The position numbers and the translations under genes are program-made. The notes beneath the pieces were generated by a model. It saw nothing but the letters and a program-made list of their open reading frames with translations. It was not told the origin of the DNA and ran no database searches. From Phlebiopsis flavidoalba (Eukaryota; Basidiomycota; Agaricomycetes; Polyporales; Phanerochaetaceae), in contig JAOCPU010000004.1 in assembly GCA_035772785.1 (NCBI GenBank), positions 124,001 to 188,000 of the forward strand: 64,000 nucleotides of DNA. Direction: 5' to 3'. Positions 14,001 to 24,037 of the stretch are shown here, piece after piece. How positions within the stretch are numbered: the stretch's first letter is position 1; each line of letters begins with the position of its first letter.

Positions 14001-14501
14001 GCGTGCGACTGCAGAGCTCTGGGGGAGCCATGGCGCGTGAGAAGCGGCAGCAGCGCGGGACCTCAATCGAGCTCACTTGTTGCCCTTTGTCGCGGCCATC
14101 ATACCTGGGGGCCCTGTCAGATAAAGAAAACCGCGGTAATCGTAAAAAACGGCGTACCATTTGGGCACAGTTTGGCGCAACCCCGCCGGACACATGCCTG
14201 GCATGGCACGTTGCTGCGCGCGACGGAGACGTGGTCAGCATGGTTAGTATAGCCTACAGAAGCTAAGCGGCACACCGGTCACATCTCAACTTAGACCTGC
14301 GCGATGGTACGGAGTCAATCGAGGGCTCATTGCTCAGCCCCAGGCGCGAACTTACCGTCGGCATTCTGCACAGGATAGCCCGCCCTTGCGTTCGCGAGGC
14401 GAGTTTGCGCGTTGGCTGGAAGAGGCCTGGCTGCCGTCCTGACTCGCGGGGGGCGGGGTATTCGACCCGCCTCGCTGGGAGTCGGCAGCGTCGGCATGCA
14501 T
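11065..14501 (-). CDS. Zn2Cys6 transcription factor with fungal-specific TF domain
   Basis: A nuclear DNA-binding regulator of the GAL4 class. ATG at 14501 opens MHADAADSQRGGS and runs without a break to GGLSCAECRRSKLRCDR, then VPCQACVRRGCAKLCPNG: a complete binuclear zinc cluster. It is coded by three exons; the middle one is only 21 nt (14276-14296). A coiled-coil dimerisation stretch follows (AQKLGEQVTSMSAKIKELES). The large fungal TF domain then appears in pieces: YFTGLMPMRVRDL, YEDFADDLLGG, GGIHPHRLALFFGIMAIG, RRRHIFWELFRLDAWI, SFATGRPPAINLADTDTKF, LLFLHRNYLAVALR. The C-terminal part contains YQQLFRDLASVTDDAF and ends QYSVPYSM with TAA at 11065-11067. Many introns and several frame breaks. 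The family is abundant in basidiomycetes, and the target genes cannot be told from the sequence. The adjacent NBP35 is not a likely dedicated target. Confidence 0.88.
12566..12574. repeat. Run of 9 G within the transcription factor gene
   Basis: GGAGGGGGGGGGCGTC between the exon ending GDSSLMP and the next exon. It is one of a set of G or C runs in this window (see 20187, 25064, 25342, 36614, 56120, 61504, 62740). Confidence 0.8.
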
Positions 14502-16990
14502 GGTGCTCTGGAGAAGGGACGCAGAAAACGAGTGGTAAAAGGTGCAGGTGGCGGCGGCGACATCCCGTTCTTATGTATGAGGTCAGAGCAGCGGCGCAGA
14601 TCTCGAGCTGACCATGGACACACAATACGACGCACCTCTCTCAATGTTTCAGGGAAGTCGGATCTGCTCGATGACTGCCGACGGTGAAGGTTCTACCGCA
14701 GCGAGTGAATGATTGGAATTCCCAATGGGTGGTGGCGCCCTCTATTTCGAATGCCGATTAGCTGGTGGGGAGCCGCCCTAAGACGTGATGTTATGGCAGA
14801 CGGACACAGTCGGGCGGCATGGGCGAGTTCTTCGATAAAGAGACCCAGCGCAGGGGCGGGCGCTTTGTGGCCGCGGGACACTTTTCCACCCCTCCACAAG
14901 ACTGTGGCCAAAGGCCCAAAACGCTGGCGAATGCGCCCCATCACGACTCTTGCCGCGAGAGGTCGCGAGGCAGAAAAGACGGACATTGACATTGGTTTAC
15001 ATAAGCGCAGCCAATAACGGGGGAACAGTCAGCGTCCAAAGGTCAAGTGGAGGACATCGAGATCATCTCCGAGGCTGCCCTGAAAACACATGCGTACGGC
15101 TGCAGCGGTGACATCGCCAACGGAGGATAATGTGGGCGACAAGGACCGGTGCATGTCAAGGACGGAGCCAAATGCATTGGGCAGAGAGCACGTCGCGCTG
15201 CTGGCTCTGCTCGACGCTGTATATACCCTGCTTGTCACCGACTCGGAATATCAGGAATCAGCCGAGTCGGTATGTTGGACAACATGCTGGGCTGCGTGCA
15301 CACCAAACCGCCGTCGGCGCCCGACAATGAGTGCTTCGACAGCCGCCGCGAGGAGAACCTGCGAGCACACGAACGTCGCGCGCGTCTGGCATGATCTGCT
15401 GCTTTCTGGGCTACACGGTCGGCGTCGCGTGATGCAGCAGCACAGAGCCCCCTGAACCTTGTTCGCGAGAGTGCTGCGACGCGTGCGCGCGCGCGATGTA
15501 CGCGCAGCGGGCGATGGCCTCGCGCCAGTCGCGGCTGCTGGCGCGAGGCGGTGCATGCGCAATGCGGGGAATATTGAAGGCGAACCCAGAAAGTCGGTGA
15601 GCTGAGAAAGGGAAGGTAATTGACCGATTCGGAATTGAGTTTGCATCCATCCGCTCGAATGAGAAAGCCCGAGATAGTCGGGAGTCTCGCCGGCCGTTTG
15701 TCAGCCATCAGCGCCCAAAGCGCCCAGCGCGCCCATGGCCCCGCCACGGTCCGGGCGCCGCCCGATCCGTTCTGCGCTGTGCCTCGAGCTTGTCCTCAAG
15801 CTAGACTCTTGATTTACAGAGATTGGACTCACAGAGCGAGCTCTAACCCATCGGGTGCATAGCTCAGGGGGTACTGAAGAAAGAAATTGCTCACACTCCA
15901 CATGCTCTTGGTTTTGCACGCGTTATTGATCTCTTGGACTCGACGCGTTTTCTGATGCAAGCAAGAGGGGCTCACTGACTCGGACCACAGGGTCGTCGTT
16001 CGACCGCGGGGTAGCACGTCGAATTAAGACGTCGCGTTATGTCATTGGTTACACTAAGCTAAGTATCGGTTAAGACTTTGGATCTGTCGAGACAGCGACT
16101 CACAGTCGACGTAACGTAGCAGCGAGCCCGCGGACGCGTCGGTGCGTCCGACAACGCTGAAACGCCAGAAGAGCACGAGCAGGACGGCCGATGTTGATCG
16201 GCATAGCCGCGCTTCGCAATGCGTAGTGTCACTGGCCTTGGGGAACCTTATTGAGCCAACCCCAGCGCCACAATTGCTTGACACCGAGTTGTAGCCCGGT
16301 AACCGCATATCGGTGTCTCAGCCTAGTACCGATTCAGACGCAGAGATGGTTGGGCCTGAACATGTTTTTGCTGCTTAGCATCGCGGGATAGGTTACGAGC
16401 AGAGAATGGCCTCATCGGGCGCGACGCCAGGCCTCCCAGCTCTCTACCACGCAATCCTAGGATGTCATCGGCACCCGCCACGCGCGCATGCATGCAATAT
16501 TCTCTGATATCCTCTCCTCCCACGCACTCTAGGAACTGATGTGAAGATTTCGAGCCTGAACGCGCTCCGCATCGAGACCCTACGATTCTGTAATACATCG
16601 TGAGACGAAGTGCCTAACCGAAGTATCGTAACGCGCCCAGCCCCTCATCACACCACTCGCAGGCCCAACGATAATCCAACCAGAGCGTCTAGAATTTTAT
16701 TGCCCAGCATTGACCGCGCCGTCGTTTATTCACAAATCTAGAATGTGTCTGGGCATCGTTATCGAGACTGCGCCATTCATACTGGCGACTCCGACTCGGA
16801 ACGAAGGAAGAGAACACCACGAGCTGTGATGATTTTTGCTTACATTGCCCAGCAGCAGAGGCTGCATTGCGCCCTACTGCGCCATTCGAAACGACCATGT
16901 TCTACCATGTTATGTTCTGTCAAGCGCTGCGCAGCGTCCGTTATTATATTTGTACATGAAGAGGCGGTGTCTTCTCGTCTAGCTCTCCTG
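14502..16990. other. Unassigned 2.5 kb upstream of the transcription factor
   Basis: No family recognised. Minus-strand frames at 15235-15747, 15829-16017 and 16054-16308 carry hydrophobic stretches (for example AVLLVLFWRFSVVG near 16170) that could be remnants of a membrane protein, but no motif order supports a call. Some of this must hold the transcription factor promoter. Confidence 0.35.
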
Positions 16991-17099
16991 TAAGACTGTG
17001 TCTATACGAGCGCAGACGGTCCCGAAAAAAAGACAGCGAGTTGATCAAACCGTCCATCAGAGCGTATGTAAAGATCACGAGAGGCTGCGCCCACCTTGG

Positions 17100-17990
17100 G
17101 ATGTGGTAGACCTGGCTGCCACAGCGAGCCCGCGTTCAGGGCGAGCGGTCAGGAAACACCCTCGCTCGAAGTCGACGCGCCCTACGACACAGGCTGGCCG
17201 GCTTTTCGCCGAGGTGCCGGCGGGCCCGCGGCCACCCCGCCTGAGAGGGGGGCAGCAGCCGCGCCGCCAGGAATGGAAGTGCTTGTTTTCTCCGCCTGCG
17301 CCGCGGGCCCGCCGTGCTGCTGCTCCACACGACCCGCCCGCGGCCATCGGTCATGAACGGCGGGTCGCTGTCGTGCACCACCACCGGGCGCGTCTGGTGC
17401 GTGTTCGAGCGATGCCGCCGGGGGGCCTGAAACCGGCGTGGCGTGGTCGGGCGAGACGATGCGCCGGCCGCGGACGGCGCCCGCGTCGGGCTCTGCGGGT
17501 GTGACGTCGAGAGCGGGTGCGCTCGGTGCCGGCGGTTCAGCCTCAACAGAAGGTTCTGTTGGGCTGTTCCCCTCGGTGACAAGCGTTGTATCGTCCGAGC
17601 CGTAATCAAGGGTAATAAGCTCCTCGCGGATCGAGCGATTGAAAGACTTTCGCTGGGCGATAATTCGGGAGCATCGAGCGGGCGTTGAAGAATTTCGTAC
17701 GGAGTCTAGAGGATCGTCGTGCGGCGGTGCAGTGGGTCCCGAGCCACTTAGCGTCGCGCGGAAATTCGTGCACGAGTTCGAGTTCCTCGGAACTTGACGG
17801 CGCGGCGGCGGCGGTCTTCCTCAGGGATCGGATAAAGTGAACCTTGCGCGTCGCGGAATGGGAAGACGAAGTTGTCGTATGAGGCGCTGTCTGTCCGAGG
17901 AAGTTGATCATAAGCAGCAAATTAATTCGCTCTATAAACATTAAACAGGCATGGGCACGAATGTGTACAGGATGATGAGCAGACTCACTA
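17100..17990 (-). CDS. Pro/Ala-rich coding-like segment, unknown; tail of makorin or separate gene
   Basis: On the minus strand, downstream of makorin, long open stretches switch frames: YDNFVFPFRDAQGSLYP, SIREELITLDYGSDDTTLV, then a Pro/Ala-rich region and VHDSDPPFMTDGRGRVVWSS. The sequence is clearly codon-biased and looks like the C-terminal half of a real protein. I do not recognise the family. It may be an extended tail of the makorin gene, whose reading frame runs into it, or a separate short gene. Confidence 0.4.
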
Positions 17991-19235
17991 GTGCTGCGAG
18001 TACAGATTGGGGAACATGGCACGAACACCGCGTTTGTCGTTCCGGGTTCATCTCCCGGAAGCGTGATAGGTTGCGCTTCCAACGCTCCTTCAGGTAGCTC
18101 TCCAATATCTGGCAAGCGTTCTATGCTTGTTCTGAGTCTGTCAAGTGCTGCTTGTAGGTTCGCCATGATTGTGGCGCGAAGGGCCCGTTGGATTCTGCAT
18201 CCCGGTCGTGATATCCACCCGGCCGCTGAAACATCGACTTGATAAGGCATACAGAGTTAGCCGGACAGTTGGAGCGCCTACCCCTATATATGTGGTCGAC
18301 ACCCCCAGCAAACTCGTAGCTGTCCCATCCGCATTCTTGTGCTGGTAGAAACAATCATTCCCAAACGGGCAGAAACGACGTGTTGGTGATGATTTCGAAA
18401 AGAATCTAATCATTCGTCAGGTCCGAGTCGAGATCATAGGATACAGTAGACGCTTACTTGCAAGGTACACGTGCCATTACTCGCTTTGTACTGGTCTATA
18501 GTTCGCCTTCTTGCTCGGGTTCCCGTCCGCGTAAAATATGCTCGATGGCGTGAACGAACTTCGACGGCTCACGACACATTGGACAGGTCTTGATTACACC
18601 GGATTCAACAACATCTATGGATTTCTGTCGTGGAGCTCTCCAGTTCTTGATGCACTAAGCATTGGTTTGTGAGCCGCATCGTTAAGAAGGAGAGCGAAGC
18701 ACACATACGGTCAAACAGAATATATGGCTGCATCCGGCTATTACAACGATATATTAGTCTCACAGAGATATAGAAAGATGTCTTGACTCACACAGAAGAA
18801 CCGTAGGTGACGGGTGTGTCATAGCAAATTGAACACAAGTTCTCGTCCGGATCCTCCGGCTCTGGTTCACCAGGGGTCCTCGACCCGCTCGCCACAGGCT
18901 GCGCGTGCACGAACCAGCACTGTGCGCCTCTCTTGCAGAAGCCCGCAGCGTAGAAGCGACAAGGCTTGCTCTTGTCATACGGCGTCAGCTTTCTCCTGCT
19001 CGCCATGGAGAAACTTGCACTTGGTTCCCGCAAAGCATCCGCGTGGCGCCGCATAGTACTTGCAGATACCCCTAGCTTTGGACGTTGCAGGTCGTTCAGT
19101 ATTCCATGGCACGAGGTGTATGTTGAGAATCAGGTCAGGTTGTAAGAGTGGGATGTACTGGGTTATATAGAGGGCTCCTCTATAGCCGGCGATGACCTCA
19201 GGGTCAAGTCCGAGACAAGATGTGCATCCCGCCAT
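17991..19235 (-). CDS. Makorin-type RING E3 ubiquitin ligase with CCCH zinc fingers
   Basis: Makorins are RNA-binding E3 ubiquitin ligases. The diagnostic order is present on the minus strand: a CCCH finger (ICKYYAAPRGCFAGTKCKFLHG... near 19060-19000), a second CCCH finger (PCRFYAAGFCKRGAQCWFVH, near 18960-18900), the RING (LCSICYDTPVTYG ... GCSHIFCLT ... CIKNWRAPRQK ... IKTCPMCREPSKF, 18840-18540) split by two introns, and a third CCCH finger (RRFCPFGNDCFYQHKN, 18400-18335) followed by YEFAGGVDHIYRG. A helical stretch (LQAALDRLRTSIERLPDIGELPEG) ends the recognisable protein. Frame breaks fall near 18985, 18505 and 18320. The start is uncertain: 19235 is the most upstream in-frame ATG, while a CCATGG at 19104-19109 sits right before the first finger in another frame. 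Confidence 0.88.
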
Positions 19236-19934
19236 CGTTCCGCCACCTCCAAAAACACTGCGCCTGGGCGCCTGACTAATGAGTCGCCGCTAATTTGAGG
19301 CGGAGCTGATCGGACTCGAAATCGTGCCCATAAATTTGCACCAGGTCGCGTTCTCTCGTGCAACCTCTTTCACTTCGGTCGGGATCTACCCGTAACTCGT
19401 GAGTACCAGGGTGGTGGGGGGGGTGACCCGCGTTTCCTTTTGTCTGGCAGTGTACTTCTGTTTCGGTGTGATGGTTTGAGGCATTTGGCTTTAGTAGGTT
19501 CTACCTGCGTTGCAGAAAATCAACTCAGCTACCTTCGGGCAGCTGCTTTGGCAGTGTGCTCGCTTTTCTGACCACTTCTATCCATGAAATCTTTCTACCA
19601 AACTTCATGCTAACCCCTCTTTCTGCAGGTGTATGTATATGGAAGATCTGTTACTTCTGGCTCAGTGTTTATCGCTCAATAAACATATTTGTTCCTCACA
19701 CATCCCTCTAATCGAGAAAGTTTCTACGAATCACCCGCGGCGACGCTTAGCTGTGTTGTTCATGAGTCAAAGCGTGGCCTTTACCACGAGAGCTACAGTC
19801 AATAGGGGACGGCAATTTTATGAGAGCCCTGAGCCATGTGCTGCTATGAATGGCAGAAGTAGCGTTTTTCTAAAAAAAAAAAAAAATGAAAAAAAAATTA
19901 TCCTATATCATTCTGAAATATCCTGGCGTATAGA
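19236..19934. other. Intergenic: makorin promoter and oxidoreductase 3' flank
   Basis: Contains a G8 run (19416-19423), an A15 run at 19872-19886 followed by a second A run, and AT-rich sequence. A frame opens at 19633, but it reads through the poly-A tract and is not convincing. No RNA gene recognised. Confidence 0.4.
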
Positions 19935-21533
19935 TTACATGAACTTCTTCACAGGCCTACGACTTATTGTACTTTCTCGACACCCTCGGGGCAACACATA
20001 TCCTCCTTGCTTCCGCACCCTGTGGAACGGAACACTCCCGCGCGTCAGACGCATGACTGAGCCCATGCGAAACACACGCACCTCGTCGAACACGTCCATG
20101 AGGAGAAGGCTCTTGTCGTGGCCCCATACTTCGCTCTCGATCTTCCCGTCGCGAATACACCTCGCGACTTCATCCGCCTGATAATAGGGGGGGCCCCCCC
20201 CCAGCCACCGCCGGGGATCTCAAATGACTTCTTCTCCTCACGTACGACCTTCCCGCTCCCAGGCTTGTCAAAGTACTGCACCGTGAACATTGTAGGCTTG
20301 TAGAGAGTCGGGTGGATGAGGATGTTGCCGTTGCGGTAGCGTATCGCCGCGGCGGGGTCGACGTTTCGGCAAGGTTGATGTTGCAGCTCAGATTTGCCTG
20401 TGCGAGCAATGTCTCGGAGAAGTTGAGGGACCAGGAGGTGCTGCGGTCGACGCCGGTCAGGGGTGTCTTGACCGCATGGACCCGCTGATGGATGTGGGGC
20501 GTGCTTTCTTGTTTTCGGGGTGCTCGTAGAGAGCGAGAACAGATCCCCAGATTCATGGGGTAGGTGCCACTGCGACAGGTTGAGACCTTGGACTTATGAG
20601 AAAACTCTTACAGATCTACTCACAGGTCGAGCAGAAGCACCGCCGCCAAGCTTCGGGTCCAAGATACGATGTGTTTTGGGAATATCTGCGCGTCATCTGG
20701 TCAACACCTTCGGTCTCTATGTATAATTATCATCCACCTACTCTCAATGTCAAAGTCTCCTGAAAGGTCAGCAAACATGGACACAGGCAAAACCGGCGTT
20801 CCTTCTTCAGCAATCCGCTTGACTTCTTGGGTCAAAGGCTGGAACCGTGTCCAGATAGGGCCTCCATGAAGAACAGATTCTTCTCTTTTGCGAGCTTGAG
20901 GAGGGCTCGAAGCTCAGGCCGCATTCGACGTGGTGGCTTTTTTCGCAAAAACGTGCTTTCCATCGTTGAGAGCATCCCGAGCGTTTCTCGTAATGTTTTT
21001 TGTATGAGGAGTGCCTACGTTCTCCGTAAGCATACGACCATTATGGTATAAAGACAGTCTAACGGACCGATGTAAATAGCAGTGACGTTCTAGTGGCGTA
21101 TTATTAGTAGGGTTGGATTGTCTGAGTGTTCTGATAACTTACGGTGGGGATCGGCATACACTTCTTCGTAAGAGCATACGCCTTGATACTGGTGTCGCCT
21201 TTGGCATAGTCTTGAATGAACTTCTGTGGCACTTTCAATGTTGCGGGGCGCGACCGACAGGCAGCAATGGAGTGCACTACATCGGTCGTGAGTGTGAGCC
21301 GCGCCTGGGTGTGTACATTCGGTTAGTTCGGCCATACGCACCGCTCACTCGTGCACTACGGCACGTCTTGTGGGGTCCATGAATGAGAGCCTCCTGGGAA
21401 GCCACGATACGAGGTCAGGAATATAGGATGTAACTCGAAGCGAAGACCACCCACTTTAATGAACTGCTGCGAGATCCAGCCAGTGGCAATGATACCAACC
21501 AGCGCAAGTGTGAACGGGTTTTCCGGAAGACAT
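19935..21533 (-). CDS. Gfo/Idh/MocA-family NAD(P) oxidoreductase, dihydrodiol-dehydrogenase-like
   Basis: A cytosolic NAD(P)-dependent oxidoreductase of the dimeric dihydrodiol dehydrogenase type, which oxidises trans-dihydrodiols or sugars. The N-terminus reads PFTLxxGIIATGWISQQFIK (Rossmann glycine motif slightly shifted by an indel), then VVHSIAA, FIQDYAKGDTSIKAY, SYEEVYADP, KHVFAKKAT (the K of the conserved KP/KA catalytic segment), WTRFQPLTQEVKRIAEEG, SMFADLSGDFDIE, PKTHRILDPKLGGGA, then VKTPLTGVDRSTSWSLNFSE, MFTVQYFDKPGSGKVVREE, and the C-terminal DEVARCIRDGKIESEVWGHD and KQGGYVLP. Start taken at the ATG at 21533 (MSS-type), stop TAA at 19935-19937. Frame breaks occur about every 100-200 bases, including at the G7C9 run at 20187-20202. 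Substrate is inferred only from the family. Confidence 0.85.
20187..20202. repeat. G7C9 tract inside oxidoreductase exon
   Basis: A block of seven G then nine C interrupts the codons between SFEIPGGG and QADEVARC on the minus strand, where the family has a continuous helix. Confidence 0.8.
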
Positions 21534-21856
21534 GTCACGCTATGAACTTTAGATTCCTGGCGTCAGCGAAAGTTTTGTTCGCACGTAGCGGAGAGCTCAT
21601 GCATCTTATATACCCAACATGTTCCTGAGGAAAGCCGTTTTCAATGCCGTTTATCAGGACATCTCCAATGACCAGTCCGCTGGGCGGAGTCGGTCCGTGG
21701 GGGTCCGTACCATTTAGCAGTGTTGATCATTATGACGTACATACAAGTCGGAATAAATTATTGCAAGATAGTATGACGAGTGAGGTCCGATAGCAAACAA
21801 CGACATAGCAAGATAGCAGGCAAGCGATAGACAAAGGAAAATGGAGGGGATTAATA
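21534..21856. other. Intergenic: oxidoreductase promoter and HFI1 3' flank
   Basis: AT-rich, with TATATA at about 21606-21612. No conserved frame seen. Confidence 0.4.
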
Positions 21857-22984
21857 CTAGCGGTGTGTCCGTAGCGCGTCTTTGACTGTACTCCTGTGGC
21901 CGGAGGAGCGCAAGCATTTGCCATCCTTGGTCCCGAATCTCTCGCTCTTTCAGCACAAAGTCATCTTCGTCTCCATCGTGTTCTTCTCTCCGGTGGCAAG
22001 TCTCAGCGCTGCGAGCCGATTTATTGGGGAGGAACTGCTGGCGCTACGGTGAAGAGTGTGTCGAATGAGGAGGCGGAAGATGACTGGTAGTGGGGCTTGC
22101 TAGAAGTTTTTGATAGATGTAATGGCACTGGAGCTGGAGGTCAACGAAAGGGCTCGTGTTATGAGCTGTTTCAGTTTCGCCTTAATAACGCGTCAGGTGT
22201 GTACTTGCTAACCATTGTGTGCGTACGTACCTCGAAGGCATACATCATAAGAGAGGCCACTGTCCGAGGGGGTGTCCAAGATTATGTTGCGCAGATATTA
22301 GATTTATAACGATCGGATATATGCTGCAAGGGTCGGTGCACGGGTCACGGATGCTAGTGTGTAATGGCATTTCGGCTAAACCGGGTGGTTCTAGGATATT
22401 GTCAATACGAACATGAGAACAAAACGCGCTATAACATTACCTCCACGTTCCGGAAGAAGTACAACTCCTCTGTCGGCAGCGATCTCGTCTCGGTCTTTGC
22501 GTGGAAAGCGTTCGATGCTGAGAGCGGTGGCGTCCAGAACTGCGTAAACGGTCACGTTCGCGCTTTCCCATGCCAACAGTCCACCGTTTTGAGTCGGTTG
22601 GACCGAGAGAGTCACAGCATCCTCATCGTCTTCGCCTTGGTATGGCAGGGTCCTGCGACGTTTCCGGGATGCTGGTTTCGGTGCGTCTGGTGGCGGTGAG
22701 GGAGGCTCTAAGTGCGCCGACGGGTCCAGAAGGGAGACTATAAACGAGTTATGCAATTGCACTAGGGGGGAGTGTCAGCAATAATAATATTTTGTTAGGG
22801 CGGTATGTTCTGACGCAATGGTATGTTATCCCTTCCGAGGCAATCCTTGATCTGGTCGTCGAACTTCCGAGCGGGATATATGCGCGCTGAAGAACTCTTG
22901 GAGTATCTTGTAGTACTGCTCAGTCTTGGGACCCAAAGCCTGCGACAGCTGGGCCTTTATTGTAGCAGTAGACGACAGCGACAT
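21857..22984 (-). CDS. HFI1: SAGA core subunit Hfi1/Ada1 (TADA1)
   Basis: Ada1 carries a histone fold that pairs with Taf12 in the SAGA core. The SAGA-Tad1 family signature is clear in exon 1: MSLSSTATIKAQLSQAL, GPKTEQYYKILQEFFSA, then EFDDQIKDCLG after one extra base, and in the next exon QLHNSFIVSLLDPSAHLEP. A Pro-rich linker with basic KRRR and the YQGEDDEDA segment follow. Later exons give PPGLAEMPLHTSIRD, DTPSDSGLSYDVCLRG and LKEREIRDQGWQMLALL. The end is TVKDALRTHR with the stop at 21857-21859. The start at 22984 is favoured because it begins directly at the conserved helix. The gene is head to head with TAF10, 150 bp away. Several introns and indels make the middle uncertain. Confidence 0.82.
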
Positions 22985-23134
22985 CCTTACGGACGAAACG
23001 GTGGAGTTACGCGACTCCTAGGCTACCCAAGGAGGCGTTGCGGTAGAAGCAGGTCGAAGTCCGAAACCAAGTTCGATTGACGCCAGCAGGTCTGTTCACG
23101 ACCTCCACCACGACCTCGCCGCCCGTCGCACACC
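22985..23134. promoter_or_regulatory. Shared 150-bp divergent promoter of HFI1 and TAF10
   Basis: The two start codons, 22984 (minus) and 23135 (plus), are only 150 bp apart and both genes encode SAGA subunits, so both transcripts must start within this interval or use each other's leader. It contains no obvious TATA box, and the TAF10 side has a C-rich leader (CCACCACGACCTCGCC). Confidence 0.65.
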
Positions 23135-23922
23135 ATGTCGACGCCGTACCAGGACCCGGCTGGCTCGCAGCAGGGCACACCGTACACATATACCCCCGCT
23201 CCTGCAAGCACGACGCCACAGATGGCCACTCCGGACCCGTCACAATACGCGAGCACGTCTTCGCAACAGCTTCCTACCCAGGCCACGCAGTACGCAGCCT
23301 CGGCGCAGTATGGCCAGCCCGCACAGCAGCCGTATACGCCCCAGCCTTCTCAGCAAGCGGTGCAGCCTGCTGCTGGATCCTCGAAGCAGACTGGAGAGGA
23401 TGCTAGGAAGGACCGGACACTGGCCGAGTTCCTCCTGATGTTGGATGACTACGAGCCCTTGGTATGCAGCATCCAATTTTGTGGCCGACTGACTTGTAAC
23501 CTCGTACGAAGATTCCGAACGAGGTTACGGACTATTACCTTCAGAGGGTCGGATTCGAGTGCGAGGACGTACGACTGTGAGTAATGTTGACTCCGACGCC
23601 CGGTCGTTACTCACATCCCCCTCCAACATAGTAAACGTCTTTTGTCTCTCGCTGCTCAGAAATTTGTCTCCGACATTGCGGCGGATGCGTATCAGCACGC
23701 GCGTAGTATTACGCACAAACGCTGCTGGAGGTCGCTCAAGAGCCGGACAAACTGGTCCCGCGGCGGCACGGGTGAGATTCTTACGCGAGTTCTTTTGGAT
23801 TACGACGGACTGATTGTCCAATGCTCTAGGACAAGACCAAGACGACGCTGATGATGGAAGACCTTAGCTCTGCTCTTGCGGAGTACGGAATCACCTCGAA
23901 GAAGCCAGACTTCTACATATAG
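23135..23922 (+). CDS. TAF10: TAF10, TFIID and SAGA histone-fold subunit
   Basis: Taf10 heterodimerises with Taf3 or Taf8 in TFIID and with Spt7 in SAGA. The Gln/Pro/Thr-rich N-terminus (MSTPYQDPAGSQQG onward) runs clean from 23135 to the histone fold: RTLAEFLLMLDDYEPL, intron 23462-23511, IPNEVTDYYLQRVGFECEDVR, intron 23577-23631, then KRLLSLAAQKFVSDIAADAYQ and RTNAAGGRSRAGQTGP (after an indel near 23700). A last intron ends at about 23829, and the final exon gives TTLMMEDLSSALAEYGI and KKPDFYI with TAG at 23920-23922. The PNEVTDYYL and AAQKFVSDIA blocks are the most conserved of the family. The 3' end faces RPC4 with a gap of 115 bp. Confidence 0.93.
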
Positions 23923-24037
23923 AGAAGGCCTTCTTGTGAGAAGGGCCGTCCACTCTCATTTATTCCCATGACCATGTTGTATTATAGGCAATGCTATTCT
24001 GCACCTTTACATTATATGACTAGTGTTCTGGTGAAGC

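Noticed and set aside
14693..16308. Membrane protein gene upstream of the first transcription factor
   Set aside because: Only isolated hydrophobic stretches in different frames; no consistent motif order to support a call.
19872..19900. A-rich tract as retroposon poly-A tail
   Set aside because: No adjacent target-site duplication or retrogene body could be seen; it may be an ordinary A run.
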